Positions 22,981 through 31,238 of a DNA stretch of 64,000 bases are shown here, piece after piece (positions within the stretch are counted from its first letter, which is position 1; the number at the start of each line of letters is the position of its first letter). Under the pieces are notes generated by a model. It worked only from the letters and a program-made list of their open reading frames with translations. It was not told where the DNA came from and did not search any database. This stretch comes from Streptomyces albus subsp. albus. GTDB lineage: Bacteria; Actinomycetota; Actinomycetes; Streptomycetales; Streptomycetaceae. The position numbers and the translations under genes are program-made. Where the stretch lies: positions 10,305-74,304 of the forward strand of contig NZ_JOID01000029.1 in assembly GCF_000719865.1 (NCBI RefSeq), in the 5' to 3' direction.

Positions 22981-23847
22981 TCAGATCTCCTTGCGAATGG
23001 CGTCGAGCGCCGCCGTGGTGCGCCGCACCGGCAGGGCCTGGGCGCCCATCCGGTCCATGACCTCTCCGAAGGCGGAGACGTCGTCGTACTCGTCGAGGTA
23101 CACCGCGCCGATGAGGTTCTCGAGGTAGACGATGTCCTGCAGTTCCGGCTGCGGGAAGCGGAAGATGTGGAAGGGCCCGTACATCGCCGGGTGCAGGCCC
23201 AGGGCGAACGGCATGAGCTGGAGCGCGATGTTGGGGGCGGAGGAGACCTCGACGAGGTGCTCGATCTGGGCCCGCATCACCTCGGGCGGGGCGATGGGGC
23301 GCCGCAGCACCGTCTCGTCCATGATCACCCAGAGGCGGGGCGCGTCCGGGCGTTCCAGCAGCTTCTGCCGCTCCATGCGGAAGGCGACGCGGCGCTCGGC
23401 CTCCTCCTCGGCCCCCTTGCCGAGGCCCGCGCGGAGCACCGTCCGCGCGTAGTCCTCGGTCTGCAGCAGGCCCGGGATGAAGTTCGGCTCGTAGGCGCGG
23501 ATGACGCCGGCCTCCTCCTCCAGCGCCACATAGGTCTTGAACCACGGGGGCAGCGCGTCTCGGTAGCGGTGCCACCAGCCGGGCTTGTTGGCGGCCTCGA
23601 CCAGGGCGAGGAAGTCGTCGGTCTCCTGCTGCCCGCTCACGCCGTACTCGGCGAGCAGGCTCCGGACGTACGGGATCTTCAGCCCGACCTCGCCCTTCTC
23701 CATCCGACGGATCGTCAGTTCGCTGACGCCGAGCACCTTCGCGGCATCCCCGTACGACTTCCCGGCGGCCGCCCGCAGATCCTTCAGCCGCTTGCCGAGA
23801 ATGACCAGCCGGACGGTCGGCGTGCTGATCGACCGGAGTCTGGCCAT
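22981..23847 (-). CDS. XRE-family regulator, WhiJ/DUF5753 type
   Basis: 288 aa. N-terminal helix-turn-helix at ~residues 15-70 (LRAAAGKSYGDAAKVLGVSE, then LTIRRMEKGE). The ~200-residue C-terminal domain with PGLLQTEDYARTVLRAGL and VMRAQIEHL is typical of DUF5753. These regulators pair with DUF397 proteins and influence development or antibiotic production in Streptomyces (WhiJ paradigm). First gene of the XRE-DUF397-methyltransferase operon. A palindrome at 23931-23945 upstream is the likely autoregulatory site. Confidence 0.9.
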   Translation of the reverse strand: MARLRSISTPTVRLVILGKRLKDLRAAAGKSYGDAAKVLGVSELTIRRMEKGEVGLKIPYVRSLLAEYGVSGQQETDDFLALVEAANKPGWWHRYRDALPPWFKTYVALEEEAGVIRAYEPNFIPGLLQTEDYARTVLRAGLGKGAEEEAERRVAFRMERQKLLERPDAPRLWVIMDETVLRRPIAPPEVMRAQIEHLVEVSSAPNIALQLMPFALGLHPAMYGPFHIFRFPQPELQDIVYLENLIGAVYLDEYDDVSAFGEVMDRMGAQALPVRRTTAALDAIRKEI

Positions 23848-23930
23848 CCGTCATCCCCCTTGTTCTGTACGCGGGTTACCGCAGCCGCCAGGCGACGGCC
23901 GCGCGTGCCGCGCCGCGCCGGATACATCAA

Positions 23931-23945
23931 TCTGAAATTATCAGA
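23931..23945. promoter_or_regulatory. AT-rich palindrome upstream of the XRE gene
   Basis: TCTGA (23931-23935), AATTA, TCAGA (23941-23945). It is perfectly symmetric in its arms and strikingly AT-rich for this genome. Located 84 bp upstream of the XRE start and 120 bp upstream of the divergent PLP-enzyme gene, so it could serve both. Confidence 0.5.
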
Positions 23946-24064
23946 ATGAGCCTTGCGCGACGAGAGTCTCGGCCAGAATGAGGGTCCGCGACGCGTGAAC
24001 GGCGGTTCGCCGAGCCTCCGTTCACGGTCCTTCCCTGCCGGCGGCGACCCGATCGGAGCACCCG

Positions 24065-25054
24065 GTGACACCCACGGTCCACGACATCGAGGCGACCCTC
24101 CCCGTGCTCAGCCTGTTCGCGGGAGGCACCCCGGTCCACCACTGCCCGGAGGTCGACCAGCGCCTGGGGCGGCGGCTGTTCGTCAAGCTGGAGAGCCGCC
24201 AGCCGGGCGGTTCCTTCAAGGTGCGCGGCCTGATCCGGCTGCTGGCCGGCCTGCCGCCGGACCGGCTGGACCGGGGGGTGATCGGCCGCGGCCGCGCCAA
24301 CTTCGTCCGCGCCCTGGGTTGGGCCGGCCGGCGCTACGGCGTCCCGGTCACGGCCGTGGTGCCCGACGACGCCCCCGCCTCGCTGGTGCGCGATCTGCTG
24401 GCGTGCGGCGCGCGTCCCCTCTTCCATCCGGCCCGCTCGCCGCGGACGGGCGAGGCGCTGCTGGCCGAACGGGCCGCGCGGCACGACCTCACGGTGATCC
24501 GGCCCGGCGGCCGGCACGCCATCATCGGGGCCGGCACGGTCGCCTGGGAGATGCTGCGCCAGGTCCCCGATCTGGCCACGCTGATCCTGCCGCTCGGCAG
24601 CGGCTCCCTGGCCGCCGGCTCGGCGCTGGTCGCCCGCGGCCGACGGCGCGGCGTGAAGGTCGTCGGGGTCGCGCCGGCCCGCTCCCTCACCGTGAGCAGC
24701 GCCCCGCAGCACCGGATCGCCGCGGGCACCGCCGGATCGCGGCAGGCGCGGGCGCTGGACAGCGCCGACCCGGACCCGATGGCCGGCGAGCTCGCGGCGC
24801 GGCTCCTCGACGAGCGCGTCACCGTGGCCGACGAGGACATCCGGCGGGCCGTCGCCGTCTACGCCCGGGAGTACGGGCAGACGGCCGAGCCCAGCGGGGC
24901 GCTGGCCCTGGCGGCCGTGCTGTCGGGCCGGTTCCGGCCGGCCCCCGGCCCGGTGGGGGTGGTGCTCTCCGGCGGCAACGTCATGGCGGACGCCGGCGTG
25001 CGGCCGGCCCTGACCGCCGCCGGGGAGGCCGCTCAGGCCCAGGCCGCGGAGTAG
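24065..25054 (+). CDS. divergent PLP enzyme, threonine-dehydratase-like
   Basis: 329 aa, fold type II PLP enzyme (Trp-synthase beta superfamily). The Schiff-base Lys ~52 is in PGGSFKVRG and the cofactor phosphate loop is LPLGSGSLAAG. The substrate-carboxylate loop, normally S-x-G-N-H/F, is degenerate here (RGRANFVRALG), so true threonine dehydratase activity is doubtful. The GTG start has GGAG 6 nt upstream. The 3' end overlaps the 3' end of the convergent protease-nuclease gene by 22 bp. Alternative roles are a serine/threonine racemase, or an enzyme making a non-proteinogenic amino acid. Confidence 0.7.
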   Translation: MTPTVHDIEATLPVLSLFAGGTPVHHCPEVDQRLGRRLFVKLESRQPGGSFKVRGLIRLLAGLPPDRLDRGVIGRGRANFVRALGWAGRRYGVPVTAVVPDDAPASLVRDLLACGARPLFHPARSPRTGEALLAERAARHDLTVIRPGGRHAIIGAGTVAWEMLRQVPDLATLILPLGSGSLAAGSALVARGRRRGVKVVGVAPARSLTVSSAPQHRIAAGTAGSRQARALDSADPDPMAGELAARLLDERVTVADEDIRRAVAVYAREYGQTAEPSGALALAAVLSGRFRPAPGPVGVVLSGGNVMADAGVRPALTAAGEAAQAQAAE

Positions 25055-27309
25055 TCGACGGCGCGGGCCCAGCCCGGGTGGTCGATCAGCGGGTTGCGGT
25101 TGCCCTGGATCTCGGCGACGGCGGCGTTGCGGTGCAGCTCGTATTCGCCGACCGGGTCCGCCTCGTGCCAGGCCAGCAGCAGTTCCAGCCGACCGGGGGT
25201 GAGTTCGCGGGCGGCGTCGCCGATGTACCCGGGATAGCGGAGCAGGAAGTACAGGGTGGCCCGGGCGGCCGGACCCTTCCCCGCCGACGGCTCGAAGCCC
25301 TCGGCCTGCTCGCGCCGGCCGCAGTCGTGGCGCAGGGCCTCGCCGAAGTCCGGGAAGTCGGTGTACGGGAAGTTGCCCCGGAAGCTGTTGCACCCGGTCT
25401 CGCAGGCGAACAGATGGTGCAGATCGCCGCGCATGGGCTCGCGCCGCTCGAACCAGGACTGCGGGACGACGTGTTCGCAGTTGTACGGGAGCGCCGCCTC
25501 GAGCGCGGCGGACTCGGCCGCCAGCGCGCCGGGGCCCGGGGCGCTCTCGCGCAGCAGGAACTCCCGCCAGCGCGCGGCCCGTACGGCCTCGGTGGCGGCG
25601 TCGGCGCGGATGAACTCCACGGGGTCGAAGCTCTTCCCGGAGTAGAGGCTGCGCAGCCGCCGGTCGGGGTGCAGATCCACCCAGGGGTAGACCAGCCGCA
25701 TCGGCTGGTAGGCGGGGCGGCGCAGATGGCTGCTCTCCAGCAACTCGGCTAGCAGAGAGCGCAGTTCGGCGGGTGAGGCGCCGGCCATGGACTCGCGCAC
25801 GGCGGCGTAGTACGTCTCCCGCGCGATCTCGTCGGCGGCGCGGTCGTAGTACGGGCGGGAGGAGCCGGCCTCCAGGTCGACCAGCGCCGCGCCGAGCCCG
25901 GTGGCGGCCGGCGCGCGCCCGCCGGCGGGGGCCGTGGAGGGGTGCTCGGGGCCGGGGGCGGACGGCGTGGCCGCCGGCGTGCGGGCCGCGGCCGCCGCCG
26001 TTCCCGTTCCCACCCCCGCCGCCGTTCCTGTTCCCGTCCCGGTTCCCGTCTCCGTCTCCGTCTCCGTCTCCGGGCCGACGGTCAGGTCGATCCGCAGCGG
26101 AAGGGTCCAGCCGGCGAGGGCGCCCCGGGCGCCGGGCGCCGCGGCGCCCGGGCTGCCGGCTCCGTCCCCCGCCGGCCCCGTCTCCGGCCGCGCCGGCCCG
26201 GAGGCGGAGGGGAGCGGGTACGGAGCGGCGGCCGGGACGGAGGAAACGGCCGGCGGCCGTGCGCCGGCGGCCTCCAGGAGCTCGGCCCGGAGCGCATCGG
26301 GGGCGCCGGTCAGCGGGAGGTCCCGCAGCGCCCGCACCACGCGGCTGACGCGGACGCCCTCGTTGGCCTTCCAGGCCAGGTTCTGCTCCCCCGTCTCCGG
26401 CGTCCAGCGGGTGCCGTCCAGGGCGAGGTAGTGGCCGTCGCCGTCGGTGAGCGGGACGGCGGAGTGGTGCAGCGCCACCACCTCCCACTGGTCGTTGAAG
26501 ACGGGTGAGCCCGAGGACCCGGGCGCGGTGTCGGTCTCGTAGTGGACGAACGTCTCCAGCAGGTCCATGACCTTGTTCTCCCGCAGTGCGAGCTGCTTCG
26601 GCTCCCCGTTCGGGTGCTGGACGATGTTGACCATCTCGCCGAGAATCGCCTTGCCCTGCGCCTCGTCCAGCGGCAACATCCCGAACGACGCCAGGGGCTC
26701 GCCGCCGGCGGACCGGCCGGCGACGGCGACCACCGTGAAGTCCAGGTCCCGGTCCGTCGCGAAGAACCGCGCGGGTTCCAGGCGGAAGGCCACGGGGTCC
26801 GGCGCGGTCCCGTCCGCGCCCGTCTGGAAGTTGAACTCGACCACGCCCCGCCCGGCCTCCTCCTGGTCGCGCAGGACGTGATTGTTGGTGAGCAGCAGGG
26901 ACGGCGACACCAGGAAGCCGGTGCCGTAGTGGGCGTCGCGCCCCCGGACGACCACCCGGCCGACCGACCGGGACGCCAGCCAGCCCGACTCCAGGAAGCC
27001 GATGTCGATGAGGTCGTTGCGCCCCATCAGCCGTTCCAGGCCCAGCAGTCCGGAGCCGAAGTGCTCGGGGGCCACCGCTCCGTCGAGGGTTCCTCCGGTC
27101 GAGGCCAGCGGCGGCGTCCGCGCCACGGCGGTCGCCAGCGACCAGTCGGCGCCCAGCCGTTCCAGACGCCGGGTGACCCGCGCCGGCTCGTCGGCGTGGA
27201 GCACACCGCGGCTGTCGAGTCTCCGGGCCGTCTCCGTCCGTTCCTCCGCGCGCCGCGCGTAGCGGGACTCCGCGGCGCGGAGCTGGGACACGTATGCGGC
27301 GGTGACCAC
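25033..27309 (-). CDS. trypsin-like protease fused to endonuclease I domain
   Basis: 758 aa with this start. The N-terminal ~90 residues are a helical region. A V8/trypsin-like serine protease follows (~100-290) with catalytic His ~144 (LLTNNHV), Asp ~190 (DLDFTVV) and Ser ~266 (GSSGSPVF). Next is a ~200-residue Pro/Ala/Gly linker containing ET/GT dipeptide repeats. The C-terminal Endonuclease_1 domain (~500-758) has CEHVVPQSWF, GDLHHLFACE, NSFRGNFPY and QGNRNPLIDHP. No signal peptide or membrane span is visible, so it is probably cytosolic. I chose the GTG at 27309 because GAGGAGG (27315-27321) lies 5 nt upstream. An ATG at 27429 and a longer frame to 27510 are possible but add low-complexity residues. 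It diverges from a subtilase operon. A protease joined to a nuclease suggests a regulated, self-processing or protease-activated DNase (inference). Confidence 0.88.
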   Translation of the reverse strand: MVTAAYVSQLRAAESRYARRAEERTETARRLDSRGVLHADEPARVTRRLERLGADWSLATAVARTPPLASTGGTLDGAVAPEHFGSGLLGLERLMGRNDLIDIGFLESGWLASRSVGRVVVRGRDAHYGTGFLVSPSLLLTNNHVLRDQEEAGRGVVEFNFQTGADGTAPDPVAFRLEPARFFATDRDLDFTVVAVAGRSAGGEPLASFGMLPLDEAQGKAILGEMVNIVQHPNGEPKQLALRENKVMDLLETFVHYETDTAPGSSGSPVFNDQWEVVALHHSAVPLTDGDGHYLALDGTRWTPETGEQNLAWKANEGVRVSRVVRALRDLPLTGAPDALRAELLEAAGARPPAVSSVPAAAPYPLPSASGPARPETGPAGDGAGSPGAAAPGARGALAGWTLPLRIDLTVGPETETETETGTGTGTGTAAGVGTGTAAAAARTPAATPSAPGPEHPSTAPAGGRAPAATGLGAALVDLEAGSSRPYYDRAADEIARETYYAAVRESMAGASPAELRSLLAELLESSHLRRPAYQPMRLVYPWVDLHPDRRLRSLYSGKSFDPVEFIRADAATEAVRAARWREFLLRESAPGPGALAAESAALEAALPYNCEHVVPQSWFERREPMRGDLHHLFACETGCNSFRGNFPYTDFPDFGEALRHDCGRREQAEGFEPSAGKGPAARATLYFLLRYPGYIGDAARELTPGRLELLLAWHEADPVGEYELHRNAAVAEIQGNRNPLIDHPGWARAVDYSAAWA
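26000..26073. repeat. hexanucleotide repeat in the protease-nuclease linker
   Basis: Imperfect GTTCCC and then GTCTCC hexamers run through 26000-26073 inside the fusion gene. They encode alternating Glu-Thr and Gly-Thr pairs. Because the unit is 6 bp, slippage would change linker length without changing the frame. Confidence 0.8.
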
Positions 27310-27817
27310 GGCCGCCTCCTCACCGCCCCTGGGGGCGAATGCCGGATGGTGTCGTTCCTCCCCTTCTCCCGAGTGTCCGGCCCCGGAGGTGCCCCCGCCT
27401 CCCGGCCCGGTGCCCGCGCCTCCCTTCATCCCGGATCCCTTTTCCTCCGCCCCGCCCGGCCCTGCTCCCTCGCCTGCCGCCGGTACGGAGGGACGCACGG
27501 CCGCCCTCACCCGTATGGAGTAACAAAGGCGGCGGGGGACACGGCCGGTGGCGGCTTACGGCGGCGGACGGGCCGCGCGGCCGCGCTCCCGCTCTCCGGG
27601 GCGCCGCACCACGGGCCGGTCCGGGCCCCCGGCGCGGGCCTCCGGGCCCCGTTTGCGCCGGGCCTCCGGCGGCGTGACGGTGGGAGGAGCACCGGCCGGG
27701 CCGGTGGGGGCACCCGTGCCGCGCGACGGCGCGTCGGTGGTGAGGGCACGACGACGGCGTCGGCGGGGGCCGGTGCGCACCGACCATCCCTGCCGGGGGG
27801 CATGAACCGGAGCAGCC
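27310..27817. other. divergent intergenic region of the protease/nuclease locus
   Basis: 508 bp between the fusion gene and the subtilase gene. It is GC-rich and partly open in several frames, including an in-frame extension of the fusion gene up to 27510. The least GC-rich patch is around 27512-27530 and may hold promoter elements, but no convincing -35/-10 pair stands out. No palindrome of note was seen. Confidence 0.4.
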
Positions 27818-29176
27818 ATGAACCACCATGAGACAGCGGGCGGCCGCGGGCACCGCGGCCGCCCGGAGCTGGCCGACGCGGGCATCGCCAAGGCCGCCGG
27901 GGAGTACACCGACCGTTTCCTCGTCCTGCTGGCCCCCGGGGCCGAGGAGGAGGGCATGGCGGCCCTGCGGTCCCGGGCCGGCACCGAACCGGCGGAACGG
28001 ATACGCCCCGGCGTGACGGAGAGCACCGCGGAGGTGCTGGACCAGGCCGGGTCGGTCGTGTTCGAGGACCTCGGGGTCGGGGTCGTCCAGGCGGCGCCCG
28101 ACCAGCGGCAGGCCGTGATGGCGACCGCCCGGGACGACGCGTCCGTCCTCGCCGTGGAGCGTGAGCGGGTGCTCTGGGCCTCCCAGTTGACGGAGTCCCG
28201 GACCGAGACCGCGACGGCCGACTATCTGCGCGGCTACCACGACGGGGTCGAGGAGCTCGTCCAGCACGCGCTGGCCCGCATCGACACCGCGGCCCTCCGG
28301 GAGGCCGGGACCGCCGCTTTCGACGAGTCCCGGATGACCTGGGGACTGCAGGCGACCGGCGTCGCGCAGTCCGCCTTCACGGGCCAGGGGGTGCGCGTCG
28401 CCGTCCTGGACACCGGCGTGGACACCGGCCATGCCGATCTGGCCGCGCGCCTGGAGGGGACGGCCTCCTTCGTCCCCGGCCAGTCCGTGCAGGACGGCCA
28501 CGGCCACGGCACGCACTGCGTGGGGACGTCCTGCGGGCCGCGGACACCCGCCGCGGCGCCCCGCTACGGCGTGGCCTGCGAGGCGCAGATCTACGCCGGC
28601 AAGGTGCTGGGCGACGCGGGCGGCGGAACCGACACCCAGATCCTGGCGGGCATGAACTGGGCCTTCGGGCAGGGCTGCCGGGTCATCTCGATGTCGCTCG
28701 GCTCCCCGGTCGGCCCGGGCGAGCGCCCCTCGCGGGTGTACGAGCAGATCGCCCGGCGGCTGATGCGGGCCGGGACCCTGGTCGTCGCCGCGGCGGGCAA
28801 CGAGAGCGGGCGCCCGGAGTTCACCGAGCCCGTCGGGCACCCGGCGAACTGCCCCTCGATCCTCGCCGTCGCCGCGCTCGACAGCGCGTTCGCGGTCGCG
28901 TCCTTCTCCAACGCCGGGCTCAATCCCGACGGCGGCCAGATCGACATCGCCGCCCCCGGCGTGGACGTGCTGTCCTCCTGGCCGCAGGCCCCGGGCCACC
29001 GGCGGCTGCGGGGCACCAGCATGGCCACCCCCCATGTGGCCGGTGCGGTCGCGCTGTTCGCCGAGGCCGCTCCGGGCGCGTCGGCCGCCGAGCTGAAGTC
29101 GTTCCTGCTCGCCGGGGCCCGTCGGCTGCCGCTGCCGGCCGTCGACGTGGGCGCGGGACTGCTGCAGGTGCCGTGA
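27818..29176 (+). CDS. subtilisin-like S8 peptidase without signal peptide
   Basis: 452 aa. The N-terminal ~100 residues (TDRFLVLLAPGAEEEG ... VLAVERERV) look like an I9-type inhibitory prodomain. A helical linker follows, then the S8 catalytic domain with Asp ~198 (VAVLDTGVDTGH), His ~230 (GHGHGTH), oxyanion Asn in AAAGNESG and Ser ~401 (GTSMATPH). No secretion signal is visible, so the enzyme may act inside the cell. The start has GGAG 6 nt upstream. It overlaps the next gene (GTGA) and diverges from the protease-nuclease fusion. Together these suggest a proteolytic module in which the subtilase could process the fusion, or vice versa (inference). Confidence 0.92.
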   Translation: MNHHETAGGRGHRGRPELADAGIAKAAGEYTDRFLVLLAPGAEEEGMAALRSRAGTEPAERIRPGVTESTAEVLDQAGSVVFEDLGVGVVQAAPDQRQAVMATARDDASVLAVERERVLWASQLTESRTETATADYLRGYHDGVEELVQHALARIDTAALREAGTAAFDESRMTWGLQATGVAQSAFTGQGVRVAVLDTGVDTGHADLAARLEGTASFVPGQSVQDGHGHGTHCVGTSCGPRTPAAAPRYGVACEAQIYAGKVLGDAGGGTDTQILAGMNWAFGQGCRVISMSLGSPVGPGERPSRVYEQIARRLMRAGTLVVAAAGNESGRPEFTEPVGHPANCPSILAVAALDSAFAVASFSNAGLNPDGGQIDIAAPGVDVLSSWPQAPGHRRLRGTSMATPHVAGAVALFAEAAPGASAAELKSFLLAGARRLPLPAVDVGAGLLQVP

Positions 29177-29412
29177 GCGCGCCGCGGCCCGTACCCGTCG
29201 TCGTGGCGGTCGACCCGGGGCGCTTTCCCGAGGTGGTCCGGGCCCTCCGGGAGGCGGGTCTGGAGGTGGCCTCCGAGCTGCCGGATCTCGGATCGCTCAC
29301 GGGGACGGTCCGTGACGACCGGCTGCCGGGGCTGGAGTCGATCGACGGGGTCGAGGCGGTCGAACGCGAGCGCGGCTACCGGATCCCGCCTCCGGACTCC
29401 CCCGTCCAGTAG
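29173..29412 (+). CDS. standalone I9-like subtilase partner protein
   Basis: 79 aa, translationally coupled to the subtilase by a 4-bp GTGA overlap. The pattern PVVVAVDPGRFPEVVRALRE, a glycine-containing turn, a short SLTGTV strand, and GVEAVERERGYRIP at the end matches the beta-alpha-beta layout of I9/subtilisin-prodomain folds. It ends in a flexible Pro-rich tail, where prodomains insert into the active site. Likely an inhibitor or folding chaperone in trans for the S8 enzyme. The inference rests on pattern and coupling only. Confidence 0.6.
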   Translation: MSAPRPVPVVVAVDPGRFPEVVRALREAGLEVASELPDLGSLTGTVRDDRLPGLESIDGVEAVERERGYRIPPPDSPVQ

Positions 29413-29556
29413 CGGTCACGGCGGTCCCCGGCCGCCCGCCCGGCGCGATGCCACCGGGCGGGCGGCCGGACGGCCCCGGAGAGCGGTATTTTTCATGGAC
29501 CGTTCCGCACCCCGCCCCCGGGACCTTCGGCCCCCCGTTCCGCCCACTCCGGGTGC

Positions 29557-29572
29557 ATACCCTCAGGGGTAT
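29557..29572. promoter_or_regulatory. CsoR/CstR-type operator
   Basis: ATACCC (29557-29562), TCAG, GGGTAT (29567-29572), 38 bp upstream of the CoA-disulfide reductase-rhodanese start. CsoR-family repressors (copper CsoR, persulfide CstR) bind ATACCC/GGGTAT palindromes. The downstream rhodanese points to the persulfide-sensing branch. No csoR-type gene is present in the window. Confidence 0.55.
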
Positions 29573-29609
29573 CAACCCACAGGGGACCCGCAGGGGAACG
29601 GAGCATCAG

Positions 29610-31238
29610 GTGAAGGTCGTCATCGTCGGAGGAGTCGCGGGCGGGATGTCCGCCGCCACCAGGCTGCGCCGTCTCGACGAGAGAGCGGAGATCGTCGTCC
29701 TGGAACGCGGCGCGCACGTGTCCTACGCCAACTGCGGTCTCCCGTACCACATCGGCGGAGTGATCCCGGACCGCGCCGATCTGCTGCTCCGTACGCCCGA
29801 GGACCTGGGGGCACGGTTCGCCCTGGACGTCCGCGTGGAGCACGAGGTCCTCTCGGTCGACCGGTCGGCCCGGACCGTGCGGGTGCGCGATCTCCGCGAC
29901 GGCCGCGAATACACCGAGCCCTATGACCGCCTCGTCCTCAGCCCCGGCGCCACCCCCGTCGTACCGCCGGTTCCGGGTGCCGAACGGGGCCTGACACTGC
30001 GTGACGTGCAGGACTCCGACCGGGTGCTGCGCCGGGTGGAGGACGGCGCCCGGAGCGCGGTGGTGGTCGGCGGCGGCTTCATCGGCGTGGAGGTGGCCGA
30101 GAACCTGCGGCACCGGGGCCTCGCGGTCGCGCTGGTGGAGGCGGCGGATCAGGTGCTCGCCCCGCTGGACCCCGAGATGGCCCGGCCGCTCGCCACCGAA
30201 CTCACCGCCGGGGGTATCGAGTTGCGGCTGGACACCCGGGTGGCCAAGGTCCTGCCGGACGCGGTGGAGCTGAGCACCGGTGAGACGCTCCCGGGAGACC
30301 TGGTGGTGTTCGCCGCCGGAGTGCGCCCGGAGACCGCGCTGGCGCGGGCCGCGGGCCTGGAGCTGGGCCCCTTCGGCGGCATCGCCGTGGACGAGGCGCA
30401 GCGCACGAGTGATCCGGACGTCTTCGCGGTCGGGGACGCGGCGGAGAAGCGGGACGCGTTCAGCGGTGAACCGGCCCTGGTCCCGCTGGCCAACCTGGCC
30501 AACCGGCACGGCCGTCTGGTGGCCGACGCCATCGCCGGCCGCCCGGTGCGCGCCCGGCCCTCCGTCGGCACGGCCGTCGTCAAGGTCCTCGGCCTGACCG
30601 CGGCCACGACCGGCTGGAACGAGAAGCGGCTGCGGGCCGCCGGACGCCCCTACCGCGCGCTGCACCTGCACGCCGCCTCGCACGCCGGCTATTACCCGGG
30701 CGCCCGGCCCCTGGCGCTGAAGCTCCTGGTGGAGCCCGGCGGCGAACGGATTCTCGGAGCCCAGGCGGTCGGGCCGGAAGGTGCCGACAAGCGCGTCGAC
30801 GTCCTGGCGACGGCCATCGCCGGCGGTCTGACGGCACCGGAACTGGCCGATCTGGAGCTCGCCTACGCGCCGCCCTTCGGATCGGCGAAGGACCCCGTCA
30901 ACATGCTGGGTTACGTGGCGGGGAACCTCGCCGACGGGGTCAGCCCCACCGTGCAGTGGCACGAGGTGGAGAGCCGGCTCGCGGCGGGCGCGCTGCCGCT
31001 GGACGTCCGGACTCCCGCGGAGTACGCGCGGGGGACCATCCCCGGCGCCCGGAACATCCCCCTCGACGACCTCCGGAACCGGCTCGGCGAGCTCCCCCGC
31101 GACCGGGAGATCCTCGTCTTCTGCGAGGGCGGACTGCGCGGCCACGCGGCGCTGCGGATCCTCGTCCAGGAGGGGTTCCGGACGGTCAACCTGGACGGGG
31201 GCCGGCGCACCTGGGAGGCCGGCCGTCCCGCCCGCTGA
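29610..31238 (+). CDS. CoA-disulfide reductase-rhodanese fusion (persulfide handling)
   Basis: 542 aa. The N-terminal FAD/NAD(P)-disulfide reductase has VKVVIVGGVAGGMSAATRLR, the redox Cys in SYANCGLPYH (single-Cys CoADR type), VVVGGGFIGVEVAENL and VFAVGDA. The C-terminal rhodanese domain (~440-542) has the active-site Cys in FCEGGLRG. Such fusions reduce CoA-, polysulfide- or per-thiols and belong to sulfide/sulfane-sulfur detoxification. The GTG at 29610 has GGAG 6 nt upstream; a longer open frame to 29448 contains the operator and so is not coding. Regulation by a CsoR/CstR-like repressor is suggested by the palindrome upstream. Confidence 0.9.
   Translation: MKVVIVGGVAGGMSAATRLRRLDERAEIVVLERGAHVSYANCGLPYHIGGVIPDRADLLLRTPEDLGARFALDVRVEHEVLSVDRSARTVRVRDLRDGREYTEPYDRLVLSPGATPVVPPVPGAERGLTLRDVQDSDRVLRRVEDGARSAVVVGGGFIGVEVAENLRHRGLAVALVEAADQVLAPLDPEMARPLATELTAGGIELRLDTRVAKVLPDAVELSTGETLPGDLVVFAAGVRPETALARAAGLELGPFGGIAVDEAQRTSDPDVFAVGDAAEKRDAFSGEPALVPLANLANRHGRLVADAIAGRPVRARPSVGTAVVKVLGLTAATTGWNEKRLRAAGRPYRALHLHAASHAGYYPGARPLALKLLVEPGGERILGAQAVGPEGADKRVDVLATAIAGGLTAPELADLELAYAPPFGSAKDPVNMLGYVAGNLADGVSPTVQWHEVESRLAAGALPLDVRTPAEYARGTIPGARNIPLDDLRNRLGELPRDREILVFCEGGLRGHAALRILVQEGFRTVNLDGGRRTWEAGRPAR

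Noticed and set aside
20314..23949. 1211-codon plus-strand frame over the oxidase and methyltransferase genes
   Set aside because: Antisense to an FAD oxidase, a methyltransferase and an XRE/DUF397 pair, all with clear motifs.
27310..27510. Upstream extension of the protease-nuclease gene to 27510
   Set aside because: Adds low-complexity residues, whereas GAGGAGG lies 5 nt before the GTG at 27309; the ATG at 27429 remains a weaker alternative.
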